NCBI GenBank assembly: GCA_937967535.1
Contig: CALCMV010000441.1
Location: forward strand, 1 to 15,560
Direction: 5' to 3'
Origin: an uncultured Saprospiraceae bacterium
Lineage (GTDB): Bacteria > Bacteroidota > Bacteroidia > Chitinophagales > Saprospiraceae
Length of the DNA stretch: 15,560 nucleotides
Shown: piece after piece, positions 5,746 through 13,691 of the stretch
How positions within the stretch are numbered: position 1 is the first letter of the stretch
Layout of the letters: every line of letters begins with the position of its first letter
Translations under genes and position numbers: made by a program
Notes under the pieces: generated by a model
What the model was told of the DNA's origin: nothing
Seen by the model: the letters and a program-made list of their open reading frames with translations, nothing else
Database searches by the model: none

Positions 5746-7275
5746 TTAATAGCCGGGATTTTGAGTGAGATTAGGATTTCTTTCCAACTCATCTTCGGGC
5801 AGTGGCATCAAGTAATCATCATCATTAAATTCGGGTTTTTCTCCCTCTAAACCGGAAGCATTAAATACTTCATTTCCTATTCTTCTTCGGGCAATATCAT
5901 ACCATCTTTTGCCTTCAAAAGCCAACTCTAGTCTTCGCTCTTCCAGTACATCAGCTACCGTTACCGTTCCTGTAATATCCGCAGGAACAGCACCCGGAGC
6001 TACGGTTACTGTGGTACCTGCACCGGTTTGTGTGACACCACCCATTCTTGCTCTGGCTCTTACCTGATTGATAAAGTCGGTTGCCGAAGCATTGTCTCCG
6101 AGTTCTACGGCTGCTTCTGCGGCAATCAATAAGACTTCCGCGTAGCGAATCATAGAATAATTGTGGCTGGTCGCTCTTGCATTTCCTCTGTCAAAAGCAC
6201 CGGGAAAGCGGGTATATTTCGCGATGTAGGGCCAGTTGGCGGCATGTTCGTGTCCGCTAATATCAAACTGCGTGAAATCTACTACTACACCACCAATTGA
6301 TGCCTCGTCGTCCATACTGACTGCTCTTCTGTAATCACCTGCATCCCAAGTTTCATATACTGCAAGCGTAGGTACAGCAACAGACCAACCACCACCTTCA
6401 TTTCTATCGTCTCCTCTGATACCGGTCATAGGAGCGATTTGGTCGTAAGCATTATTAGGTGCTTCAAAATTATTATAATCTAATGCGAAGATAGGCTCTT
6501 TGGAAGCATCAATGGCATTGGCATCGAATAAGTTCTGAAAATCCGGCTCCAAAGCCAAGTCATAGACTCCTGCATTGTCAATAATTTCTTTGGCTTCGTC
6601 ATAAGCCGCTTGGTAGTTGCCTCTGGTCAGATGTACGAGAGCTAAATATGCACTCGCCGACGATTTAGCCGGTATAGCTCTGGAAGATTGTGTATTCGGC
6701 AACCATTGTTTGGCAAATTCTAAGTCCGAAATGATATTGGCATATACTTCATCTGCCGAAGTTCTGCTGATAGAACCCGCAGCTTCTGCATCTGTTATGG
6801 GAGCATCTACATAAGGTACAGCACCAAATTGTCTGACCAAATGAAAATAATAAAATGCTCTGATAAAATAAGCCTGTGCCGTTACCGGATTTTTAGCAGC
6901 TATATCTGCATCCACAGCTTCAGCTCCTGCAATGGCAAGATTGGCTCCTGCAATGCCTTGATAGGTTTTTAGCCAAAATTCGGTAATCATACCATTATTC
7001 GCCAATGTCGTGAACTCATTATGCTCTACCCGTCTGGTTTGGTCGGATTGAAGGTTGACCATATCAGAACGTAACATGAGTGCGATGGAGAGTTTTCTTC
7101 CCCAAAATTTTTCATTGATAGCATGTGTAAATGCACCATCAACGGCTGTTTGTATATCGGCTGTGCTTTGAAAGAAGCCCTCCGGAGCCAATAAGCCTAC
7201 GGGTTCTTCCAACAAATCTGAACAGCTAAATACTGAAATTCCTATGATTAGAAATAAATATTTTAAATTTTTCAT
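5746..7275 (-). CDS. susD: SusD/RagB-family nutrient-binding outer-membrane lipoprotein
   Basis: This 509-residue lipoprotein has signal MKNLKYLFLIIGISVFSC with lipidated cysteine 18, then the usual short SDLLEEP tether. TPR-like helices that form the SusD scaffold are visible, e.g. TAQAYFIRAFYYFHLVRQFG (132-151) and SAYLALVHLTRGNYQAAYDE (208-227). The C-terminal SusD block contains MIRYAEVLLIAAEAAVELGD and LEERRLELAFEGKRWYDIAR (443-462), followed by RRRIG. Family knowledge: it sits as a lid on its SusC partner and captures the ligand at the cell surface. The length is normal. A low-complexity Thr/Val/Gly stretch at about 412-442 precedes the EERR motif. It lies downstream of susC on the same strand, but 289 bp away, wider than usual. 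The ligand cannot be deduced: no enzyme gene is nearby. Confidence 0.95.
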   Translation of the reverse strand: MKNLKYLFLIIGISVFSCSDLLEEPVGLLAPEGFFQSTADIQTAVDGAFTHAINEKFWGRKLSIALMLRSDMVNLQSDQTRRVEHNEFTTLANNGMITEFWLKTYQGIAGANLAIAGAEAVDADIAAKNPVTAQAYFIRAFYYFHLVRQFGAVPYVDAPITDAEAAGSISRTSADEVYANIISDLEFAKQWLPNTQSSRAIPAKSSASAYLALVHLTRGNYQAAYDEAKEIIDNAGVYDLALEPDFQNLFDANAIDASKEPIFALDYNNFEAPNNAYDQIAPMTGIRGDDRNEGGGWSVAVPTLAVYETWDAGDYRRAVSMDDEASIGGVVVDFTQFDISGHEHAANWPYIAKYTRFPGAFDRGNARATSHNYSMIRYAEVLLIAAEAAVELGDNASATDFINQVRARARMGGVTQTGAGTTVTVAPGAVPADITGTVTVADVLEERRLELAFEGKRWYDIARRRIGNEVFNASGLEGEKPEFNDDDYLMPLPEDELERNPNLTQNPGY

Positions 7276-7564
7276 ATTTTTTTCTTTTTATTTATGATTT
7301 TAAAATATTCTTATCGAATAAATATTTTGTCGTTACTAAAATTAACTAACAATATGTTTGTCAAATTAGATGTTGAACGTTTTTAATTAAAAATTATTAA
7401 AAACTATTATTTCTATGGAACGGTAAAAAAATAATTTACATTCTACAAATTACAATCAACTGATTATCAGTTACTTTTTTTAATTTTAATTTTAATTTGC
7501 ATTTTAGTTTTAATTCGTTCCTATACTACATTTAAAGTTATAATTAAAAGTTAAAAATTGCAAA
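7276..7564. other. Long susC-susD spacer, no gene
   Basis: This 289-bp stretch is over 75% A+T and holds no reading frame. It contains the near-perfect palindrome AACTGATTATCAGTT (7458-7472), followed on the + strand by a T-rich, roughly six-to-seven-base periodic stretch. The same palindrome core recurs at 13529-13543 and, inverted, at 15533-15547. No TTTG / TAnnTTTG promoter for susD was found in the minus orientation. Confidence 0.5.
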
Positions 7565-10500
7565 TTAAAATCTCACATTAAGATTAAAAGTCACCGACCT
7601 TACAGTTGGGTAATTTCCAAAATCAAATCCCCGCACTGTATTGCTCGATGTATTATTATCGCCACTGGCACCAAAGTAATTCACTTCGGGATCTAACCCG
7701 GAGTAATTGGTAAAAGTGAGTAAATTTTGAGCACTAACAGCCAATCTAATGTTTTGTACACCTATATTTCCTATAAGGTCAGCAGGTAGATTATAGCCTA
7801 ATGCTACATTTTTCAATCTGATATAACTTCCATCTTCTACAAAACGAGAGGAAATTTCTCTGTTACTGTTATTCCCAACGCGAGGTTGGTCGGTGTCGGT
7901 ATTAGATGCTGTCCAGGCATTGTTGAAATAGTCTCTGGTTGTATTGGCATCTCCATTATGCAATTGCACGTTGGTCATATTAAAAATATCACCACCTTGC
8001 GAGCCTTGGAAAAAGATATTTAAATCAACACCTCCAAAAGAAAAAGTATTATTCAAACCAAAAATAAAATCAGGATTAGGATTGCCGATGATTGTTCTGT
8101 CGGCTTCGGTGATGCTGCCATCCGTCATGCCATCTTCGTCAGGAATATCTCTAAATAGCGGGTCGCCGGGTACGCCGCCTGCGAGGGTTGCTGTACCTTC
8201 GGGGAAGTCCCCGCCCTGATAAACGCCTGCATAATCAAAGCCCCAGAAAAGTCCTACTTCTTCGCCTACTCTCAATACATAACTTCTATCGTGGCTAAAA
8301 TAACTTGGTGCAGCATTGCCAAAGAAATCAGCATCGTTGATTAAGGCAACAACTTGATTTCTGTTTGTAGAAAAATTGAGGTCTGTACTCCATTTGAAAT
8401 TATTTTTGACAATGTTTCGCGTATTCAAAGAGATTTCCAATCCTCTGTTGTTAATTTCTCCCAGATTGGTCAAAATTTCATCACTTGCAAAGCCGAAATA
8501 TTCAGGAATACCGTTGTTTCCTAAAATTAAATCTCTGGTATTGATATTATATAAATCTACGGTCAGGTTGAATCTATTGTTGACAAAACCTATATCTGCA
8601 CCAAAGTTGGTTTGGAAAGAAGATTCCCATCTCAAATCAGGATTGGCAGGTTGGTCGGGTGTGATAGCAAATACGGTTTGCCCTTCACTCGAAGCATAAA
8701 GACTCGCAAACCTCGCCAAAGATTGGAAGGGTGCGATAGACGGATTGCCCGTAACCCCATAACTGGCTCTTAATTTTAAGCCGGAAATCGTTTGGCTATT
8801 ATCCAAAAAATCTTCACTAAAGACTTTCCAGCCGATGGCAGCCGATGGGAAAATTGCAAACTTGTTGTTGGCAGCAAAATTGGAAGCACCATCTCTTCTT
8901 ACGGTAGCTGTCAATAAAAGCCTGTTATTAAAATCGTAATTGACTCTTCCGAATTGAGATAAAATTTCTACTTCTGAAAGCGACGAGGCAGGTTGCAATA
9001 AACCCGTAGCCGTACCCAAAGCATGATAAGAGAAAGCATCCGAAAGGAAACCTGTACCTGCTGCGGCAAATGCTTTTGTATCATTTCTTTGGTAAGAATA
9101 TCCGCCCAGTAAGGTCAAATTGCCATTGCCTATCGGGGCATCGTAAGTCAGGTAATTTTCACTCAAAAGTGAAGTTCTTTTAGCATTGGCTACTCTGGCT
9201 CTTCCATCTACGGCAGAAGCCGTAATTTGTAAAGTAGAAGGTTGATAAATTCCTCTGTTTTCATTGCGACTACTCATACCAAAGGTAGTCTTGAACGACA
9301 GATTTTTTACAATTTCATAATTTCCATATACATTTGCTCTGAAATTGTCTGTGATAGTTTCATCTATCCTTTGTGTAGCCACAGCATATGGATTATCTAC
9401 TTCATCACCGATGGCATCATTTGTTGTAAAATTGCCATTTTCATCTTGTATTGGTTTGTCCGGTGCAAATCTCATAGCCAGAGAAATCACGTCATCTCCA
9501 CCTACCGTAACCGAACCGTCCGATTGAGTGGCAACGCCTTCTTTAAAGCCTCTGCTTCCAAAAAGATTAACCCCTAATTTTAATTTATCAGTTACTTGTG
9601 CATCTAGGTTGGATAAGAATGTGCCTCTTTCAAAGCCGGAATTGACCACAATTCCTCTCTGGTCAAAATAATTACCGGAAGCATAAAAATTTACCTTATC
9701 TGTACCGCCCGAAAAAGAAAGTTGATGATTCTGCGTGTTGCCGGCTTGGTAAATCAGGTCTTGCCAATCCGTATCAAAAGCTCCTTGCGAAAAAGGTGTT
9801 GAATTGCCTTGATTGGTTCTTATCTGATTTTGATAATCTGCAAACTCATCGGCGTTCAACAAATCAAGTGCATTGGCAGTATTTTGGACAGAATAAGTAG
9901 AATTGAGTTCGACATTTAATTTGCCATTCTGCCCTTTTTTAGTCGTGACCAATACCACGCCATTCGACCCTCTCGAACCGTATATCGCCGTTGCCGAAGC
10001 ATCTTTCAGCACCTCAAGCGATGCTATATCATTGGGTTGCGGCATTGTAGCTCCTACAAATCCATCAACCACAATCAAAGGCGAACTACTCGCATTGATA
10101 GAAGTATTTCCTCTGATTCTTATGGCAACGGGTGCGCCGGGTTCGCCACCATTATTGGACTGAATATCTACCCCCGCAGCACGTCCCTGAAGGGCTTGAG
10201 CAGCATCCAATATAGGAAATGCCGTCAGTTCCTCTGATTTTACCGAAGACACTGCCCCGGTAATGTCGCTCTTTTTTCGCGAACCATAGCCTACTACGAC
10301 TACTTCGCCCAACAATTCGGCATCATCTGCGAGTGTAAGATTCACAGTTCCTCCCGGTCCAACGACCACTTCTTGTGTCGCATAGCCTGTATAAGAAATC
10401 ACCAAAGTACTTCCTTCGGGGGCGGCAATCGAATAATTGCCATCTATATCGGTGGTCGTACCGGTAGTTGTTCCCTTGACGATTACCGTTGCACCGATAA

Positions 10501-10603
10501 GTGGGAAATTATCTGCATCCGATATATTACCGGTTACATTTTGTGCAAATAATGATGAACTAAACAGAAGCATCATTAAAATTAGTATATTTTTTAAATT
10601 CAT
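7565..10603 (-). CDS. susC: SusC/RagA-family TonB-dependent outer-membrane transporter
   Basis: This 1012-residue protein has a signal peptide (MNLKNILILMMLLFSSSLFA, cut near Q21). A carboxypeptidase-regulatory-like domain follows at about 22-92 (VTGNISDADNFPLIGATVIV, then TDIDGNYSI). The SusC/RagA signature VVVVGYGSRKKSDITGAVSS is at 101-120. The plug domain has IRIRGNTSINASSSPLIVVD (161-180) and LEVLKDASATAIYGSRGSNG (196-215). The rest is a 22-strand-type barrel ending in FNLNVRF with a terminal aromatic, as expected for BAM-inserted proteins. Family role: energised import, via TonB-ExbBD, of oligosaccharides, peptides or other polymers delivered by SusD. Length is normal. It is first in the unit, with a Bacteroidota-type promoter and a palindrome upstream. 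No sensor, ECF/anti-sigma or degradative gene adjoins it, so the substrate is unknown. Confidence 0.96.
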   Translation of the reverse strand: MNLKNILILMMLLFSSSLFAQNVTGNISDADNFPLIGATVIVKGTTTGTTTDIDGNYSIAAPEGSTLVISYTGYATQEVVVGPGGTVNLTLADDAELLGEVVVVGYGSRKKSDITGAVSSVKSEELTAFPILDAAQALQGRAAGVDIQSNNGGEPGAPVAIRIRGNTSINASSSPLIVVDGFVGATMPQPNDIASLEVLKDASATAIYGSRGSNGVVLVTTKKGQNGKLNVELNSTYSVQNTANALDLLNADEFADYQNQIRTNQGNSTPFSQGAFDTDWQDLIYQAGNTQNHQLSFSGGTDKVNFYASGNYFDQRGIVVNSGFERGTFLSNLDAQVTDKLKLGVNLFGSRGFKEGVATQSDGSVTVGGDDVISLAMRFAPDKPIQDENGNFTTNDAIGDEVDNPYAVATQRIDETITDNFRANVYGNYEIVKNLSFKTTFGMSSRNENRGIYQPSTLQITASAVDGRARVANAKRTSLLSENYLTYDAPIGNGNLTLLGGYSYQRNDTKAFAAAGTGFLSDAFSYHALGTATGLLQPASSLSEVEILSQFGRVNYDFNNRLLLTATVRRDGASNFAANNKFAIFPSAAIGWKVFSEDFLDNSQTISGLKLRASYGVTGNPSIAPFQSLARFASLYASSEGQTVFAITPDQPANPDLRWESSFQTNFGADIGFVNNRFNLTVDLYNINTRDLILGNNGIPEYFGFASDEILTNLGEINNRGLEISLNTRNIVKNNFKWSTDLNFSTNRNQVVALINDADFFGNAAPSYFSHDRSYVLRVGEEVGLFWGFDYAGVYQGGDFPEGTATLAGGVPGDPLFRDIPDEDGMTDGSITEADRTIIGNPNPDFIFGLNNTFSFGGVDLNIFFQGSQGGDIFNMTNVQLHNGDANTTRDYFNNAWTASNTDTDQPRVGNNSNREISSRFVEDGSYIRLKNVALGYNLPADLIGNIGVQNIRLAVSAQNLLTFTNYSGLDPEVNYFGASGDNNTSSNTVRGFDFGNYPTVRSVTFNLNVRF

Positions 10604-10674
10604 CTTAAATAGTTTATTTTTTCATACGGATAAAAGATTTACACTATAATTTATTCTGTAAAATTGGCTAATCG

Positions 10675-10694
10675 AAAATTGGTCAACCAATTTT
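10675..10694 (-). promoter_or_regulatory. Operator-like palindrome at the susC transcription start
   Basis: AAAATTGGTCAACCAATTTT is a perfect 20-bp palindrome (8-bp arms around TCAA). It lies immediately downstream of the predicted -7 box, about +2 to +21 of the inferred transcript. The core TTGGTcaACCAA resembles half-site spacing of GntR-family operators such as the PdhR type, which is inference. Another AAAATTGG half-site lies at 10660-10667. It could instead act as a leader hairpin. Confidence 0.4.
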
Positions 10695-10701
10695 AATAGA
10701 A

Positions 10702-10733
10702 CAAATTTAATGTTACAAATTTGATACACCAAA
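10702..10733 (-). promoter_or_regulatory. Bacteroidota-type promoter for susC
   Basis: Read on the minus strand, TTTG at 10733-10730 is followed after 20 nt by TAAATTTG at 10709-10702. This matches the known Bacteroidota housekeeping pattern (TTTG near -33, TAnnTTTG near -7) in sequence and spacing. The start of transcription would be near 10696, giving a leader of roughly 90 nt before the susC ATG. Confidence 0.5.
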
Positions 10734-10739
10734 TATTTA

Positions 10740-11109
10740 TTCTTTTATTTTTACTAAAACAGAATATTTATTTAGTAATCATCAATTATTCGTAGCGCAC
10801 TTAGCGCACATTTAGTTTCCGATATTTTCTATTGAAAATTGAATTTAGTATCGAATTATTCTACTAAAAAATAATTTTTTAAATTCGTATTTAACTTATT
10901 ATCAAATTAATGGAGAGTTGAAATTAGGAATTAGAATGATGCTTATTTCCCTTTTTAGAAGCAGGGCAGATTGGTGCTTTTTCATTTTAAATGAAAATGA
11001 GTACTCTACGTGAGAAAAATTATTTTTGATAATATAATACCTACTTTAGCCACGAATACACTAATTTTTTTGCGAATTTATTGATAATTCCCTTGAAATC
11101 ATTCGTGCA
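10740..11109. other. Gene-free AT-rich region
   Basis: No plausible coding frame is seen in this 370-bp stretch. It contains one good hairpin, TTTTCATT-TTA-AATGAAAA at 10979-10997. It also has a loose inverted pair CACGAAT (11051-11057) / ATTCGTG (11101-11107), which abuts the large palindrome that follows. GTAGCGCAC TTAGCGCAC at 10793-10810 is a short direct repeat. Confidence 0.5.
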
Positions 11110-11336
11110 TTAGGCACTTAAAAAAAAATTGAAACCAACATGTTGTCGATAAATTTGCAATGTTGGTTAACCCTTCGAATGAAGCTTAAATTTGTCCCGT
11201 ATAGCTATCGGGAGAGTTTAAACTTGTTCTTTCCCGATAGCTATACGGGACAAATTTAAGCCTCCTTCGGAGGGATAAACCAACAGCGCAAATTTATCGA
11301 CAACATGTTGGTTTCAAAAAATTACTAAGTGCCTAA
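11110..11336. repeat. 227-bp nested palindrome (contains palindromic repeat copy 2)
   Basis: Paired segments from outside inward are: TTAGGCACTTA (11110-11120) with TAAGTGCCTAA (11326-11336); a 28-nt perfect pair 11131-11158 with 11288-11315 (starts GAAACCAACATGTTGTCGAT); TGTTGGTT (11161-11168) with AACCAACA (11278-11285); and a 30-nt perfect pair 11184-11213 with 11232-11261 around an 18-nt loop. Only a few bases in between are unpaired. The innermost 78 bp correspond to the separate repeat at 2825-2896, so one palindromic element seems inserted in the centre of another. There is no reading frame inside. The heptamer array begins three bases beyond. Confidence 0.85.
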
Positions 11337-11338
11337 GA

Positions 11339-11387
11339 ACTATGAACTAAGAACTAAGAACTATGAACTATGAACTATGAACTGATA
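11339..11387. repeat. Heptamer tandem array (ACTATGA), copy 2
   Basis: Seven contiguous seven-base units occur: ACTATGA, ACTAAGA, ACTAAGA, ACTATGA, ACTATGA, ACTATGA, ACTGATA. The array ends four bases from the stop codon of the DUF1800 gene (11392-11394). The last three units are identical in order to units 2-4 of the array at 4204-4245. Confidence 0.85.
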
Positions 11388-11391
11388 GCCT

Positions 11392-13008
11392 TTAGCTCAA
11401 CTGATATTCGGGCGATTGCAAGATAGCTGCAAACAAGGCTTTCAGTCGGATACGCACTGCGGCATCCATGCCGCTGCTTTTGTATTCTGCCCAAGCCTGT
11501 GTCCAGTAGCCATCTTCCAGATTTTCTACCAAATATTGTTTTAAGACAGTCCGGCGTTCTTCCTCCGTACTTGTGGGAAACATATAATCCGTCATTTCCT
11601 GCACAATAACATTCGGGTCAAAAGCATCTGAAATATTTGCCGGATTATCTACCCAAGCGACCGGGTCGATCCGCTGTACTGCACCGCCGGAGAGTTCGAT
11701 ACCATCCAAATAAACCGACTTCGCAAAACGATAACGGTTAATTATCGTACTCGAACTAATCCAATTGCGCTGAAAATTGGGACTTTGATGAAAAGCGGGC
11801 CAACCCGCCGTACCGGGCGGATTAAATAACTCCATGCCACTCGCTGCCGCAAAACCTTCAACGAACTCCATCACTTCATAAAAAGCTGTCGTTTGACTTG
11901 TTATACTCGGTATCTGAAAATCAAAAAATCTTGCCGTTCCTATTGATACATCCAAAGGCGATTTTATGATACTTCCGATAATATCATTGGCTTCGAGGCT
12001 ATCGTCTTCATCATAAAAATGCAGGCTTCCCAACAATTGCTCCAATACCGGCAAAACCTCAAATCCCTCATTTATAAAGGTTTGTGAAAGCGGTGCGATA
12101 ATATCCTGCTCTATTTCATCTGTAATTTTATAATAACAAAAAAAACGATACAATTTGCGTATAATATTTCGCGCCATTGCTTCTTGTGCGAATATCATAT
12201 CCAGCATATCGTCCAATTCTTCAAGAATACCGGGCTTGGTACTGCGCCCCTCAATGACTGTATTTTGAAATCTATTGCTAAAATTTTTATCGGAAGTATC
12301 GTGCAATTCCGGCATGATGCGCGTTGCCAACAATCCGGTTTCGGGGTCAAGATTATTATTGGTAATTTCGCCGATAACATGTCCGGTCAGCACCTTCGAG
12401 GCTTCGATAATATCGGCATCCGTATAGGTAGAATAATCACTCGGTCCCACCTGCAAACCCTTGCCGATAGTGTAGAGTTCGAGTAGTTCACGTCCAAGAT
12501 TTTCGTTAGGTTGTTCGGCAGTATTGGCATAATTATCCAGAAAAAAGGACATCGCCGTATCTGTGCAGATTTTTTTGGTCAATTGTCGAAAATTGCCTAC
12601 GGCATATTTGCGAAACAACTCATTTTGATGATACAATAAAGTCGCAACACGCACCTTACTGCTCTTCACCGTGAAGTGACTGTGCCAAAATAAGGTCATT
12701 TTCTCCGTAATCGTATCGCAAGCTACCATTTGTGCTGCCCACCATCGCCTCAAATAAAATCTCAAAACCGACTGTTGCGACGAACTATGCGGATTATTGA
12801 AATCCACCAACCAAGAAACACTCTGGCCCGGACGCACAGGCGGTGTCGGCGAGGGCGGATTCTGCAATAATTCTCCTAATGCCTCTTGTACAGATAGACC
12901 CGTAAATGTATCTATCTGCTGCCGCGATGGACCAAAAGTAGTACGCCTCAATAAATGAGCAGCTTGGTATCGGGTGAGTGATGTAGTCTTCGGTGATAAT
13001 GATGCCAT
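11392..13008 (-). CDS. DUF1800 family protein
   Basis: This protein is 538 residues from the ATG at 13008. The frame is open ten codons further to a TTG at 13038, but MASLSPKTTSLTRYQAAHLL looks like the natural start. Family motifs, numbered from that ATG: AAHLLRRTTFGPS (16-28), KMTLFWHSHFTV (103-114), ENLGRELLELYTIG (169-182), a long helical middle, and FNPPGTAGWPAFHQ late in the chain. There is no signal peptide, although many relatives are exported. DUF1800 proteins are widespread and uncharacterised, and in Bacteroidota they commonly neighbour a DUF1501 gene. None is present here: downstream lie a repeat array and susC, and upstream a repeat-filled gap. Function is unknown. Confidence 0.9.
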   Translation of the reverse strand: MASLSPKTTSLTRYQAAHLLRRTTFGPSRQQIDTFTGLSVQEALGELLQNPPSPTPPVRPGQSVSWLVDFNNPHSSSQQSVLRFYLRRWWAAQMVACDTITEKMTLFWHSHFTVKSSKVRVATLLYHQNELFRKYAVGNFRQLTKKICTDTAMSFFLDNYANTAEQPNENLGRELLELYTIGKGLQVGPSDYSTYTDADIIEASKVLTGHVIGEITNNNLDPETGLLATRIMPELHDTSDKNFSNRFQNTVIEGRSTKPGILEELDDMLDMIFAQEAMARNIIRKLYRFFCYYKITDEIEQDIIAPLSQTFINEGFEVLPVLEQLLGSLHFYDEDDSLEANDIIGSIIKSPLDVSIGTARFFDFQIPSITSQTTAFYEVMEFVEGFAAASGMELFNPPGTAGWPAFHQSPNFQRNWISSSTIINRYRFAKSVYLDGIELSGGAVQRIDPVAWVDNPANISDAFDPNVIVQEMTDYMFPTSTEEERRTVLKQYLVENLEDGYWTQAWAEYKSSGMDAAVRIRLKALFAAILQSPEYQLS

Positions 13009-13050
13009 TTGTAATAAAGGATTTTTGATGTATTGCAAAATGATGTTTTT

Positions 13051-13189
13051 GGAGGTATTCGAGTAAAATGGAGTAAATGATTATATGTGGGTTGCAAGGC
13101 GAATACCTTTGTTAAAAGTGGATATTTAAGTATTCAAACAGTCATTTTTCATAAAAACATTCGCTTTGCAACTTTACTCGAACATCTCC
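13051..13189. repeat. Two-part inverted-repeat element upstream of DUF1800
   Basis: The outer arms are GGAGGTATTCGAGTAAA (13051-13067) and TTTACTCGAACATCTCC (13173-13189), pairing at 15 of 17. The inner arms are GTTGCAAGGCGAAT (13091-13104) and ATTCGCTTTGCAAC (13159-13172), pairing at 13 of 14. On the right the arms are contiguous, while on the left 23 bases separate them, as if one side gained or lost sequence. It lies in the presumed leader or promoter region of the DUF1800 gene. The perfect palindrome GTACAAATTTGTAC follows at 13203-13216. Confidence 0.6.
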
Positions 13190-13248
13190 TGATTTTCAGC
13201 TCGTACAAATTTGTACTGTGAACAGGGTAAACACGTTCTAAAGTCTCT

Positions 13249-13358
13249 GGGTTTTGGGAAATTAGGCTTATTTTAATAAATATTTAATAAATATTATTTT
13301 GTATAAAGTTGTAAAATAATATTTTATCAAATTTTCAACGTCCTAATGCCCAAAGCCC
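13249..13358. repeat. Diverged inverted repeat around an AT-rich core
   Basis: GGGTTTTGGGAAATTAGG (13249-13266) and CCTAATGCCCAAAGCCC (13342-13358) are imperfect reverse complements, enclosing about 75 bp of A+T-rich sequence. Both arms resemble the CCTAAT...CCAAAGTCCGG edge of the longer repeats at 13516-13660 and 15420-15560, so this may be a shortened member of that family. Confidence 0.4.
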
Positions 13359-13485
13359 GATAAAGTTTGCAATTTACAAAATAAAATAAAAAATATCATA
13401 TGGATTTAGGAATGAAATTTGGTTGGAGCTTTAAACATATTCTTAATGGCAAGTACTTTTGGACTTTGGACAAAATGGAAATTAG

Positions 13486-13502
13486 TCTCGGCGCAGCCGA
13501 GA
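13486..13502. repeat. GC-rich hairpin
   Basis: TCTCGGC-GCA-GCCGAGA forms a perfect 7-bp stem with a 3-nt loop in very AT-rich surroundings. GGAAATT flanks it in direct orientation at 13477-13483 and 13504-13510. No T-run follows on either strand, so it is not a classical terminator. Confidence 0.55.
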
Positions 13503-13515
13503 GGGAAATTCGGTT

Positions 13516-13660
13516 TTAAATCATAAGTAATTGATTATCAGTTATTTATTTTTAATTAATATAGAAAATATTCAATTAATTTAATTGTATAATTATTTGA
13601 TAAAAATCCCGATAACTATCAGGATACCTAATACCAAATTTCCCAATGTCCAAAGTTCGG
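13516..13660. repeat. ~140-bp dispersed repeat, copy A
   Basis: The sequence from TTAAATCATAAGTAATTGAT to CCCAATGTCCAAAGTTCGG aligns along its length with the reverse complement of 15420-15560. Shared blocks include GTAATTGATTATCAGTTATT, AAATATTCAATTAATT, TTTGATAAAAA, ACCTAATACCAAATTTCC and CCCAATGTCCAAAG. Copy A additionally carries TCCCGATAACTATCAGGA in place of a shorter AT stretch. It contains no reading frame. Confidence 0.7.
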
Positions 13661-13691
13661 TTATTGACGCATTGTAGTATTAGTTACGTTT

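Noticed and set aside
7458..7472. Intrinsic terminator between susC and susD
   Set aside because: The T-run follows the palindrome only on the + strand, opposite to the direction of susC transcription.
5746..10603. Full polysaccharide-utilisation locus
   Set aside because: Only the SusC and SusD genes are present; no carbohydrate-active enzyme or regulator is visible, so naming a glycan would be invention.
11339..11387. Possible CRISPR-like array
   Set aside because: Units are seven bases, directly adjacent and without spacers; it is a simple tandem repeat.
13009..13038. TTG start for the DUF1800 protein, ten codons upstream of the ATG
   Set aside because: TTG starts are rare, and the ATG at 13008 begins a stretch (MASLSPKTTSLTRYQAAHLL) that leads straight into the family motif.
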